Below are positions 12,182 to 22,385 of a DNA stretch of 64,000 bases, one piece after another. The notes under the pieces are model-generated. The model did not search any database, was not told where the DNA came from, and saw only the letters and a list, made by a program, of their open reading frames with translations. The DNA comes from Hymenopellis radicata (taxonomy: Eukaryota > Basidiomycota > Agaricomycetes > Agaricales > Physalacriaceae), in contig JADNRX010000027.1 in the NCBI GenBank assembly GCA_015501595.1, forward strand, positions 124,001 to 188,000. The letters are read 5' to 3'. The translations under genes and the position numbers were made by a program. Positions within the stretch are counted from its first letter, which is position 1. Each line of letters begins with the position of its first letter.

Positions 12182-12850
12182 ACATCGACGCCATGCCAAG
12201 AGTTTGGAGTTCGTCTATGCTGCATGCATTGTGAATATCTCCAGGATAAACTATGCGAAGCTAAGTTGAATGGTTGCGCACTCAATGAAGTCAGAAGAGG
12301 TTTAGGTGTTTGAAAAGTAAAATAGATAGGCAGTAACTCTATTGAAAGGAGGAGGATGTTTATGGGGAAGGAAGTGTGTCTAAACAATCAAGTAACCATT
12401 CCAGTTGTCCCGGTCTCGATAAAGCAGACTCGGAGTACGATCCCAATACACCATTGGTACAGGGTCTACGTCCCTTTGGAGGATCCGGCGTTCGTGTAGA
12501 GCGAGAGCTGCGCTCGAGAAAGGACGGATCCATGTTGGCGACGGCTGGGTTCGGAGCCTGAGGCCTGAGGCCTGAGTACTGAGTACTGACTCGAAGCCAA
12601 GTCGAGCGCAGGCTGTCGGCATCCCGGCATTCAACTTGTTTGGCTTTGTGTACGCGCTTGACCCTTTCCTTTGTGACGCGCTTTTGCTTCTCTCTTTCAT
12701 ACCACCAACCCAGGTCGTCCGTCTACATCCCCGTCAAGAGCGCTTCCCCGGTCTGGGACTGCTTCGGACCCCCTCTCCATTTCCGATAAACCCATTCTTT
12801 ACGCAATTTCACCGAAGCCAACCGCTGCCTAACATGGGAGTGTGATTCTA
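12182..12850. other. Intergenic, nothing supported
   Basis: This is the downstream flank of the carboxylesterase gene. Small frames exist but carry no recognisable motif. A short direct repeat of GAGGCCT/GAGTACTGA type lies near 12556-12590. Confidence 0.35.
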
Positions 12851-14480
12851 ACCCTACGTACCTTTGGGGTGCTGTATGTTCTCTTTCTGCTTGGGAAACG
12901 GCTCAGCGTGTCGCGTCCGTCGTAAGGGTGACGACGTCGGGACGAGGAGCGGATGGCTGGTATTTCGCGGTGGTGCCAGTGGACGGAGCGCGCATTTGTC
13001 CGCAATGACGTCTCTCGTGGCGGTCTCATATCGCATCTCCGGAAAGTTCCTCTTGTGCTCTCTTATCCTCCCCAACCGCCTCGCACAGAACCGTGCATGT
13101 GTCACCTCGGGACCCCGATTCTTCGAGTTTATCTGTTCCGGCAGGTTGCTCTTTGGAAAGGGAAGGTGATGCCGGAAACGTACGGTTCCCTTTCGCGGAG
13201 GGAGGCACTAGAGCGAAGAACCAGAGACGCGTCGCGGGACCTAATGACCGTTCACGAGGGATTGAGCCGATTCCACACAGCGTTCCGTCTACACCACGGC
13301 ATCAACGGGCTCCATACAGGTCTCTTTTCGAGACCGTTCTCGCCGCTTCACTCCCCGCATCTATTCTCCCATCCTCCTATGCTTCATCGTCTCCAGTGAC
13401 ACGCTCGTTTCTGTCTCTTCGGAGACACAAGTCCCCATACAGAATCTCAGCACTCCCGGACCGCTGCGTCCCCCTCCTCTGGCTCAGCCAAACCCTGGTA
13501 ACCTTTCACGCGGATTTCCCTTGATTGCCAGGGAGTTGTCTTCGGGTTTTGCTGTCGTCGCAAGACATACAGCGGTTCGAAGGCGGCTCCGAAGCGCCAG
13601 CGCGCGCATCGAAATCTGCATGGCCGACAATGATTTTGTATGCGATGGGTTTATCGGAATGGAATTACGAGGATATATCAGGAAAGTTGCGATTGGTGGC
13701 GGGAACATGTGACGGCGACTTTCGTGGACGTGCTTTGGTACAGCGCAAGGAATCTTGGTGGGCGTTTCCTATCTTTCGGGATGGCATTTTGATTGTACTC
13801 TGGGTGTGATGTGGCCGCCCTCCAGATCTTGTCCGTCCAAGACAGGATGGCGAGATGCGAGTCTATCGCCGTGTTGCTTGTCTGTATTCGGCCGCGCTTG
13901 ATGTGCTTGGACACGGCATCTGCATCGCAGAAGACATTGAGCCTTGGTCCATGTACCAGTTGGCAGTCCGCTTATTTGACTGGATATATCCGTCTGCTTC
14001 ATTGAGCGCCGCGAAGATCACAGTTCCTTGAGCTGTCGCCATCTTCTTTCGACTTCGATCTTCTATGGAATGACCTGTCTGATATTTCCTTTGACTATAG
14101 GGAGCGCCGCATATGTCGATGAATCGTCGAGAGCATGCCTTGTCGACTGTTGTTCAATTTATCTGGTGGTCATGTTGGTCGGCTTCGTGTCTTCTCAGTT
14201 GGATCTGTTGTTCTCCCCGGCAATTGGGGCTCCTTCGGGATGCTTCAATAGAGATACGTTCTCGAGTGCTGGGAAACAGTCTACAGATTCGACGAGGAGC
14301 GCGGAATTGCTGCATGGCTGTCTCGTGATGAGAATGATGACTCGGGAGGATGTGTTTCTTGGTGCATGAGGCATATGTGTGATGCTTCCTGCGTTTTGGG
14401 AGGTGCGGTTAATTTCAACGTACAAGAAGACGGGTGAAGAATGTGTGGCGACGGATCGGGCTGAGGAGCGGCCGAGGCGG
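12851..14480 (+). pseudogene. Degenerate coding region, frame-broken and unrecognised
   Basis: Successive protein-like pieces lie in different plus-strand frames. They include PIQNLSTPGPLRPPPLAQPN (about 13434), KSAWPTMILYAMGLSEWNYE (about 13610), RRVACLYSAALDVLGHG then ICIAEDIEPWSMYQLAVRLF (about 13865-13980), SFDFDLLWNDLSDISFDYRE (about 14049) and VVLPGNWGSFGMLQ (about 14208). The last runs into an in-frame TAG and continues as RYVLECWETVYRFDEERG. No acceptable set of splice sites joins these without stops. The in-frame TAG between two conserved-looking halves argues for a decayed gene rather than a spliced one. I cannot name the family. Confidence 0.4.
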
Positions 14481-15406
14481 ACGATGTCTTGGTCGTTGTA
14501 GTGAGTTCGCTGACGGGCTATGGCTACTGTCATATCTTGTGATGTTGCTCCTTGTTGAGCAGGATGTCTGTGGATGATGGGTATCTTTTTGCGCGGCTGT
14601 TTGCCTGGCTCTCATGACTGTTTCGGTCGTGGGCGTTTGGCTTAGGAGCAGATACGGGCGGGTAGCATGGTGCCTCCGATTCGTAGGAGGGAGTGTTCAT
14701 ATCTCGAGAGTGGCCCTTTACTCCCCGGGGATTCATGCAGTCGAGATGTGGATCGTTCCCCTCATAAATTTTTGGAATTTCCTTGCCTTCGTGGTGAATC
14801 AGAACTTGTTGTGTTTTGTAGTCAACCTGCTTTCCATTTCGATGGCATGTATGGGGCCAATCAGGCTTAGTGCTTACTTGTACTGAACATTTCGTATAGC
14901 AATCACAGCTTCAATTTTTTCCATTCCCCCGAACAAGCGCGTTTTGCTGAAACTTGATGTTGTTTCATTCTGCTGAGTTCGGTTCCGTTGTGGATGTCAT
15001 CCTGTACGCCAACTGAAGCTCCACAGATTCACAGATGGCTTGCATGGTTTAGATTCTTACCTCTCCTGATAAAGTGTAACCGAAGAGGTCCATGTTCCCA
15101 ATTCTGACCAGGATGAGGGTCACAGAGGGTGCGACGCGCGATATCTTCACCCGTCGCATTTGAAGAACTCAAAGTCCTATTCCCTCACCGAGACTTTGAG
15201 GCGGTCAGGATTGTTGTCATACACGGCTTCGTGATACTTGCCGGATGTTTTTTTCAGTGATGGAATAGACAGGCTCTCCATCATTTTCATCAAGCCGGGC
15301 AAGCTTGTTTCCGTGGGCGCTTCCAACTTGACAGCAAACTCGACTCGCGCAACGATACAAAAACTCCCTCGAGCATATCTAGTTCGTCATTCTCCTCTTT
15401 CTCAAT
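14481..15406. other. Intergenic, nothing supported
   Basis: There are AT-richer patches and short frames only. The last 170 bases are the promoter side of the following secreted hydrolase. No repeat or RNA gene was recognised. Confidence 0.35.
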
Positions 15407-16870
15407 ATGCTTCTGTCGCTCATTTACACCACACTCTTTACTTCCTTCGTCTGCGCACAGCAATATGCCGGTCGACGTGTCGCAGTACCAGAACTTCCGT
15501 CAGTCACTGGTGCTGAGCTTGCGTACTTCAATATCAAGGACAACAATGGGGGCAATGTTACACTGCTGAACTACTTCTCGTTCCCAAACGGAAAACGCCA
15601 GGATACCACCAAGGTGATCATTCCACCTTGAGCACCGCTGGGCACGTACTAATGTGCGCGGACAACAGGTACAACGTGCTGTTCTTTACATTCACGGAGC
15701 CAATGGTGGCGCTGATGGATATTTCGGCGCGATTCACGAAGGTTTGTGGGATCCATCGCCGAACTTGAAACTGTCGATCGATCTTGTCATTAGCCTTGAA
15801 CAAGGCGACCCAGTTGAATCCCAACGTGAATCAAGACTCTGTGGCTCTGATGGCGCCGTACTTCACAAGTACGAAGAACAACATAGAGCGGTCTGACATT
15901 GTTACCTGGGATGGTCCGTTGTGTAGATTATTCGGTGTACCACAGAATTAACGCCCTCTGTAGACGTCTCTTGGTCTTTCGGTGCGACCAGTGTCTATCC
16001 TCAAGGCCATAATGTTTCTTCGTACGATGCGCTGGATCAGATCCTGCAGTACTTGAATGACGTTAGGACATATCCTAACATGAAGGAGATCGTCGTGGGC
16101 GGGCACAGCATGGGGGCCCAGATGGTGCAACGGTATGCTGCAGTCGGGAAGGAGCTGTTTCTTCACGGTACGCAGGTTCTCATTGATTCCTTCTGGATGA
16201 CCCTCAACTCCCATTGTAGTTCCCGTCGTTTATTGGAGTGCGAACCCTAGCTCATTCGTATGGTAAGCCTACGTTGCTCCTCTATCAGGGCTCTCATTCA
16301 GTTCTTGAAAGGCTCGACTCTAACCGGCCTTTACCAACTGATTCATGCCCGACCTACAATGATTGGCATCACGGGCTGGACAACTACAACATGGATTACG
16401 AGCGCACGTTTGTTAGGACTCTCGGATCTCTAGGAGTCCGCCTTCGCTACGGCTCCAGGCATATTGCATATGCACGAGGACTGAACGACTTTGGTGACTA
16501 TCCAGACGGATGTGGGCCTGATACAACTGGGTCCGATGATGTCTCCCCTCTCTATGCTTCTATGCTTAACTCGCTTTACAGAGCTAATCGCGGTCAGCGG
16601 ATGTATAACTTCTTAGATGCCTTCCCTGCCGATTCCGGAGATACAGTCGATTTTCTTGCAGGTATCGGCCATGCCACTAACGGGATGGCAGCATCAGAAT
16701 CAGGCCTGAATCGCCTCTTGTGAGTTTTGTCCGAATGACCTTCTGACAGTCTCAGTACTAACGATTTCAGCCTCGACAATTTCAACGGCAACGGTACTCG
16801 TCGTGCCAACGTCGGCGAAGGAGGACCGCCCACTCGTCCAGGCAAACGGCGCCTCGAGGACTTGAACTAG
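15407..16870 (+). CDS. Secreted alpha/beta hydrolase
   Basis: Seven exons (15407-15613, 15669-15741, 15794-15913, 15964-16167, 16220-16262, 16312-16719, 16771-16870) with introns of 49-55 nt form one frame. The protein opens with a signal peptide (MLLSLIYTTLFTSFVCA, likely cleaved before QQYAGR). The hydrolase fold is marked by AVLYIHGANGGADGYF (strand 3 and oxyanion loop), EIVVGGHSMGAQMVQRY (nucleophile elbow GHSMG) and a late His in DFLAGIGHATNGM. The tail NFNGNGTRRANVGEGG is low complexity. The substrate cannot be read from the sequence; the HGxNGG loop and GHSMG suggest an esterase, lipase or dienelactone-hydrolase-like enzyme. The gene looks intact and has no sequence similarity to the carboxylesterase upstream. 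Confidence 0.8.
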
Positions 16871-18055
16871 ATACTTTTAATACAGCCGACCATTCCTGAC
16901 TCGGAACAGGCTGTCTCTACTAACTACCTACTATCCCATATTAATCTGCAGACTCTTTCTGCAAATCCATTCTTTCCATTTAGATAGGAAAGACATACCT
17001 TATAGTTCTCTCCCTTCTGATCATTGTACGACGCGACTATCCCACACGCATCAATGCAACCGCGAGTCTTCATCGAGGACAGGGCCTACGACGTTATCCC
17101 CAGTACCTTTTCTTGCATTTAACAAGCAGAAGGAAAACGGGAACAGAAATGCCATACACGTCAAGTGGGCCCTCTTTCTACAGAATCTCTACAGAATCTC
17201 AACTGTCAGTCCACAGTCTTGTAGTTAAACGCCACATCCCCGCCGATTCCTTTCATGAATTCGACTTTCTCATCAGTGCCCGCCGAAGCGATTACGTTCA
17301 GGCCGTCCATCTTTGCGAGTAGGATGACTTAATGAAGCATGAACTGTGATGTAGTCTGGACATTTTTGCTTTTTTACAGCCGTTTGCATATTTACGTGAA
17401 TGCAAGAATTGAGCTCAAAACTAGAAGCCTTTGCCAAACAATGATGTAATCCTTATTGCGCGTCCATCTTTCTTCAACCTACGCGTTCCGCTCGCCACAA
17501 TGCAGCCTTCTTGACATTTGTCGGGGCACCAGTACAGCTCTGCTGCCCAGCTTTTGGGATCCTGACATTAATAAACCTGCTTTCTCCTCATCGTATCATC
17601 TTTTGCCTAACAGCAGCCCGAGATGGGTGCTTTCCAGAACTCTGCCAACTTTCGTTACATGTGGTTCATTCACAATGAACACCCTCAGCAGTCTTTGCAC
17701 CTTCCCTCTTTCCTTGAATTGGAGCCATAGCCGAGCCCGACCATCCCCAATCCTGGCTGTTGACGCCTTGTTTGGCCAAGCCGCGGCTGCCGATGATGAC
17801 TAAGCGGTTGAGCTCAATTCTTGCATTCACGTAAATATGCAAACGTGTAATGGCATAAATTTCCTCCGACAAACCCAAGTCACGGTAAAATTGCCAAGGT
17901 GTTCTTGCGGACGGAGTCGTGGCGCGAACCAATCCAAGAACAAAGTTTCAAGCAACAAAACTTCACGAAAGCTTCGAAGCCCCGATATCTTATCTTATCT
18001 TGCACTGCCTCAGCAACGTTTAGTTTAGATTCAGAACCATCATCATTGAGAGCAG
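16871..18055. other. Intergenic with an inverted-repeat structure
   Basis: Apart from the 38-bp inverted repeat listed separately, no gene is supported. A minus-strand frame (17932-17666) spanning the right arm reads IELNRLVIIGSRGLAKQG and looks like an exon fragment, but has no start or splice context. Confidence 0.4.
17381..17845. repeat. Perfect 38-bp inverted repeat with 389-bp spacer
   Basis: The left arm at 17381-17418 and the right arm at 17808-17845 are exact reverse complements. Weaker similarity continues inward: the left spacer reads GCCTTTGCCAAACAATG, and the reverse complement of the right spacer reads GGCTTGGCCAAACAAGG. Outward similarity is limited to TGTAA beside each arm. 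Both arms, read towards each other, encode RLHIYVNARIEL, so this looks like an inverted duplication of a gene fragment rather than classical transposon termini; no target-site duplication is evident. Confidence 0.85.
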
Positions 18056-21000
18056 ATGTCCGACCACGAAACCGACGACGAGCGTCCGGCAGAGGCCACT
18101 ACTCCTCCAGCATCGCCTGTACCAGAGGCGGAACCGGGGTCGTAAGGGGACGGCCCGACGTTCCATTCCAGCACTTCTTTGGGCTGAAGCAGAATGTCCA
18201 ACCAGACCGGGTTCCTCCTGCCCCCGTTTACAGCGATGACTACGAGAAAAGCTTTCCCCCCGATCCGTACTGCGAAGAAACTGCGCCAAATGCCAGAGTA
18301 TGGCGTGTATACCTCCAGGAAACCGCCGCGTTTGACACGACAATGATAGGCGAATCTCGCGATGGTCTGGATGTTATGCTTGTTTTTGTATGTACTTTCT
18401 TTCTTCATCTCATACTGTATTTAAATGTTGGTGATATAGGCCGGTCTTTTCTCTGCGGTCGTCACGTCTTTCCTTGTTCAGGTTTCGCAGAGTCTCCAGG
18501 CGGACTTTTCGCAGATGTCTGCTGTCCTCCTCCATGATCTTGTTTCCATCCAACTCGCCATGGCAGATACCAGTTCATTCCCCAACATCACCTCTCCCTC
18601 CGTTAATCCCAACGAAAAGTTCACGCCAGACTTAATCACCATCTGGATAAACGGCCTTTGGCTTGTCAGTTTGACAGCTAGCCTCAGCGTCGCGCTTGCC
18701 GCCGTACTCATAAAGCAGTGGCTTCATCATTACACATCCCTACCCTCTGGTACTCCAGGCATCCGCAGTCATGTTCGACAATTTAGATTCATGGGTCTCG
18801 AGCAATGGCGCGTCGGCGTCATCATAGGCCTGCTCCCCATTATCATGCACACGTCACTAGCGCTTTTTCTATGTGGTCTGGTCCTGTTCTACATCCCGTT
18901 ACGGACGTCGCTGGCGTGGGTTGTCGGCGTCCTCACCGTCGTCGTGGCTGCATTGTACATCGTCAGCAATGTGATGCCTATATTCTTCCCGCAATGCCCG
19001 TATCACACGCCGTTAACCCAGTTCGCTTATGATATCCTTCGTGTCGTTCACGTTTTCCTATGTCGTCTACACCGCTCCCTGAAGGAGAAATTGATGCATC
19101 ATACCTCCTCAGAACAAATACATTCCGATACACAATATGACACTTGGCTGCATTCCTTGGCCAAGTTGGAGGAGATGACAGTCCATTTCCTCTATGACCA
19201 GTTTTCCGTGCACGCACTCGACTTGTTGTTCCATTTGTCGTCGAACCCTACGGTACATACTGTGGTTATTCAGGCCATTGGGGGTCTTCCAGCCACAGCC
19301 GAAGTGCATGCACTCAGGATATGGATGACCAGCAGGTGTAAGGATTCGTAGTATGACACTCGTCGTGTACATGTGTGTCAGTACGTTAGCTTACATAATT
19401 GCCGTTACTTGTTCTTTTACTTCGAAGAATACCGGACACCCTTGGATACGCCGTGCGTTCCCGTATGAGGCAGCGTTAAGGCTCACTCGACTTGGCTGAG
19501 CATCCATAACTGCTTCCGTTTCCACGGCTAGGACCCAGACCTGGGTGACAGGTTCTCTTCTGCGCTCAGAGTTACAGAGCTTGCAACACGACTTAACCGA
19601 CTCCTCAAGCCCTCGCAAACCGGAAGCGCGAGTCTTCACAGCAGGACATTCAACTTGCACGCCAGGAACTGATTCGGCAATATACGGTGCCTAGTCAGTT
19701 GGTCTTCGGCGAGATATTTAGAGATCCTCGCCCAGGTTACGAAGAGGCCTTGGAAAGGGTCTGTCGCTCATGGATATTTTTACCACTGAGGAACCAGCCA
19801 ATATCCAGATGGCTTATTGTCGACAGTCCCGTTTTACATGTGCTTCCTACCGTGAGGGCCTCCGTACTTATCTATGATGATCTCGAACATCACAGGTTTG
19901 GATGGCCCACACCAACTGACTTCCGCATGCTTTTCTCGATGCATCATACGGTGAAATTCCATCCTTTGGTGTGGAGGAATCTAGTCGAAATTGCATCTTC
20001 GGTTGGACCTGAAACCTTTCACCTGGGTGATGCGTATTCAAACGACTTTGTATCTGCCCATCTCATGACTGTATTTCTATCATCCCTTCGACAGTCGGAT
20101 CCCAAACCTGTACTTCACTCGCGACATCCTCCCCAACTCAATCATCCCGCAACATTGACACTACGGGACGCCACACAAGCGTACAAGTTCCAACGTTTCG
20201 TTTATCAATGTCTGGCCAACATGTTGTCACCTTTCTATGAGGCCGCAACCCTTTCAGACATAACCCCCTGTCGCATTCTGGTAGCCGCAGGAGAATTTGC
20301 CGTTCACCATGTTTCGCAACATGGATACCTGGAGAGAGCTGTAGATTCACTATTGGAAGAGGAGTGGAGGCATCTACAAGTGCTTGATCTCACTCTGCAT
20401 GAACTTGCCAATCAGGTTCTGTTTGACACCACCTCGGACTATCCGGACAAGTCCGAGAAACCACGCATCCTGGAGAGAAGAATGCGCCGGGAAGATGTGC
20501 TCAGTCCTGATGAATTATCCGCACTCTCCAAACTTCTGCAAAACGTGATTCACCATACAATCCTCTGCGATTATGGAAATGATTACCGTGACCAACCCCA
20601 GGAAAATCTTGTCATTCGTTCTGTGGCGAGCCTGCTCTCCATGTATGCTTGGTTTGCTCAGAGAGATGGGACCTTTTCTTTCCCGTATCTCCACCAAATC
20701 TTGCACGTCCCAGTGTACCAATTGAATCACACCCCCTCCAATATGTCTCCGTGGTTGAATTTCTACCTTTACGATCGAGCCTTCGAAGTTATGGAAATTG
20801 GTCTGGCCCGGGGGCTCGAAACGGCCTATCGTCTTTTCATAGAAATGGACTGGTTGCGGCTGCTCTCCGATGTATGGGCCATCAGCTATGTATCGGATCC
20901 GCAATTCATCCCGCTTCGGGATATATTCGCGGCCTTTCGTCTGTGAAATCCGACACGGCGCGGCAGGAGTTCCTTGACCATCTTCATGAGCCTCGTAATC

Positions 21001-21377
21001 TGACACTCACCTTCTTGATGACCACCACCAACTATTTCAGTCCTTTGCACGTCTACGATCAAAGCGATGTGGATACTCAAATGTCGTGCTTGATGAACCT
21101 GTGGCCAACTCACCCGTCTTGGATCGAATGCAAAGCCACAGCACAAGTCCTCCTTGCTTGGGTCGAAAGCCCTGAGCGAGACATGGCTCCATTTCCCCTA
21201 GCAGACCTCATCAATGGACACCTCGCCGTATATACTCCGACGCATACCTCTTTTGAGGGATGGCATGAGCATATACACGCGCGCCTGGAGAGGGGGTTGC
21301 ATCTACTCGACAATAACTTGAGAGGCGTAGAACCAGAACAGCAACAAAGGCGGAGAGACCGGTCAGGAGTCGCGTAG
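18056..21377 (+). pseudogene. DUF6535-family membrane protein gene, copy 1 (decayed)
   Basis: Homology to the copies at 39 and 54 kb runs the full length: HFFGLKQN, DDYEKSFPPDPYCEET, ARVWRVYLQETAAFD, an intron at about 18389-18440, AGLFSAVVTSFLVQVSQ, the membrane segments near 18650-18720 and 18820-19000 (KQWLHHYTSLPSGTP between them), then the long C-terminal part (LERVCRSWIFLP, HPLVWRNLVE, HEPRNLTLTF). The reading frame is broken. The start frame (MSDHETDDERPAEATTPP) meets TAA at 18140-18142 just before the conserved part resumes in another frame. A stop follows at about 19350, an out-of-frame segment lies at 19390-19690, and a shift near 20915 separates the C-terminus. DUF6535 proteins are basidiomycete membrane proteins of unknown function. 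Several independent lesions make a pseudogene the best call; a complex spliced model is the alternative for the 19.35-19.69 kb part. Confidence 0.75.
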
Positions 21378-21448
21378 AATATACTATATTGCAGTCAGCA
21401 TCGGTACAGCTCTTCATTTCTTCATAGTATATTAACGTACATTGTTCA

Positions 21449-21850
21449 TCATACATCCCGTTCGACACATCCATCGTGATTCAAACGCATATCACTTGTG
21501 CTCAAATTTCCCGTCTCCGCGACGTGCATGTTGTCTTTGATATGCTCCATCGCGATGCGATGAGCATTCCAAGGACGTACATCCGTGGCGAACAGCTCGT
21601 CCATGCGTTCCAGTGGTATCGTCTTCGTCTCAGGAAGGGAGTGTCGTTCCAGGTGGGTGAGTAGAAGATTGTCCAAACGTAGAAAGCGGCAAATTAAGCA
21701 TGAACCCAATACCAGTCCAAAACGTTCCGACAGCACCACAAGATCGTGTCTCCCTTCTTTGCCTTGACATGTTCCTTGTAGCCGTACGGCGCTCACTCCA
21801 CTCCTCCCCCCCCTTCGGGGACGGGAGTACGCCGTTTCTCCAGGCATCCC
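21449..21850 (-). pseudogene. C-terminal relic of an MFS sugar transporter
   Basis: The minus strand encodes HSLPETKTIPLERMDELF followed by ATDVRPWNAHRIAMEHI and a hydrophilic tail ending at 21449. The PET(K/R)...LE.MDELF motif after the last helix is typical of the sugar-porter branch of the major facilitator superfamily. Upstream only a short frame (GYKEHVKAKKGDTILW) is visible and the preceding helices are missing, so this is a truncated remnant. The call rests on one motif. Confidence 0.45.
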
Positions 21851-22385
21851 AGCTGCACCGACGCACGCCGAACAAGGTAGAGACGCGTCTCTGTTTTAGT
21901 CATGACTCGCACTTTCGAGAAGTCAGTCAAAGCCATGACGCTGTACTCTTGGAAATCTGAATGCATGGATGTCAGATACGACCAAGGCTATCTGAGTAGA
22001 CACACGGTAAAAAGCCCAGTGACACGGTCGCTCGCTTTCACAGCGACCGCAGGACCCGGCCAACACCGTAGTTGTACATTGGTTGTACAGCCTATGATTT
22101 GTTGAAACATATCCAGTAGTTTCGAATGTGAACAGATGCTATCAAATAGGAAGCGCAGTGCAGCAAGCTGGATAACATGTCGCCGTCACCCGTTAGGTGC
22201 CCAGCCGTTCAACAGTCGAAGAGCTTGACAATGACAATGACATGCTCATGGAAGGTATAACGCCATATCAGTTTTTGAAAACTTGTGCTCGGCGATCCGC
22301 CGAAGGTCAAGACATACACTCAGTCAACGATGTCATCGAACTCACTTAACCGTTCGAGTCCACGGACATCGCAAAATACGATTCT
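21851..22385. other. Intergenic, nothing supported
   Basis: This is the 3' flank of the acyl-CoA dehydrogenase gene (minus strand). A small palindrome, AGAGACGCGTCTCT, lies at about 21879. No gene was recognised. Confidence 0.35.

Noticed and set aside
17666..17932. Minus-strand 88-codon frame (IIGSRGLAKQG...) as a complete gene
   Set aside because: It has no splice context or recognised domain and overlaps the right arm of the perfect inverted repeat, so it is more likely a gene fragment.
18100..18150. Programmed ribosomal frameshift explaining the N-terminal breaks of DUF6535 copies 1 and 3
   Set aside because: The intact copy 2 needs no shift at this point, the breaks in copies 1 and 3 are at different sequences, and copy 1 has other lesions. 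Decay or sequence error is simpler.
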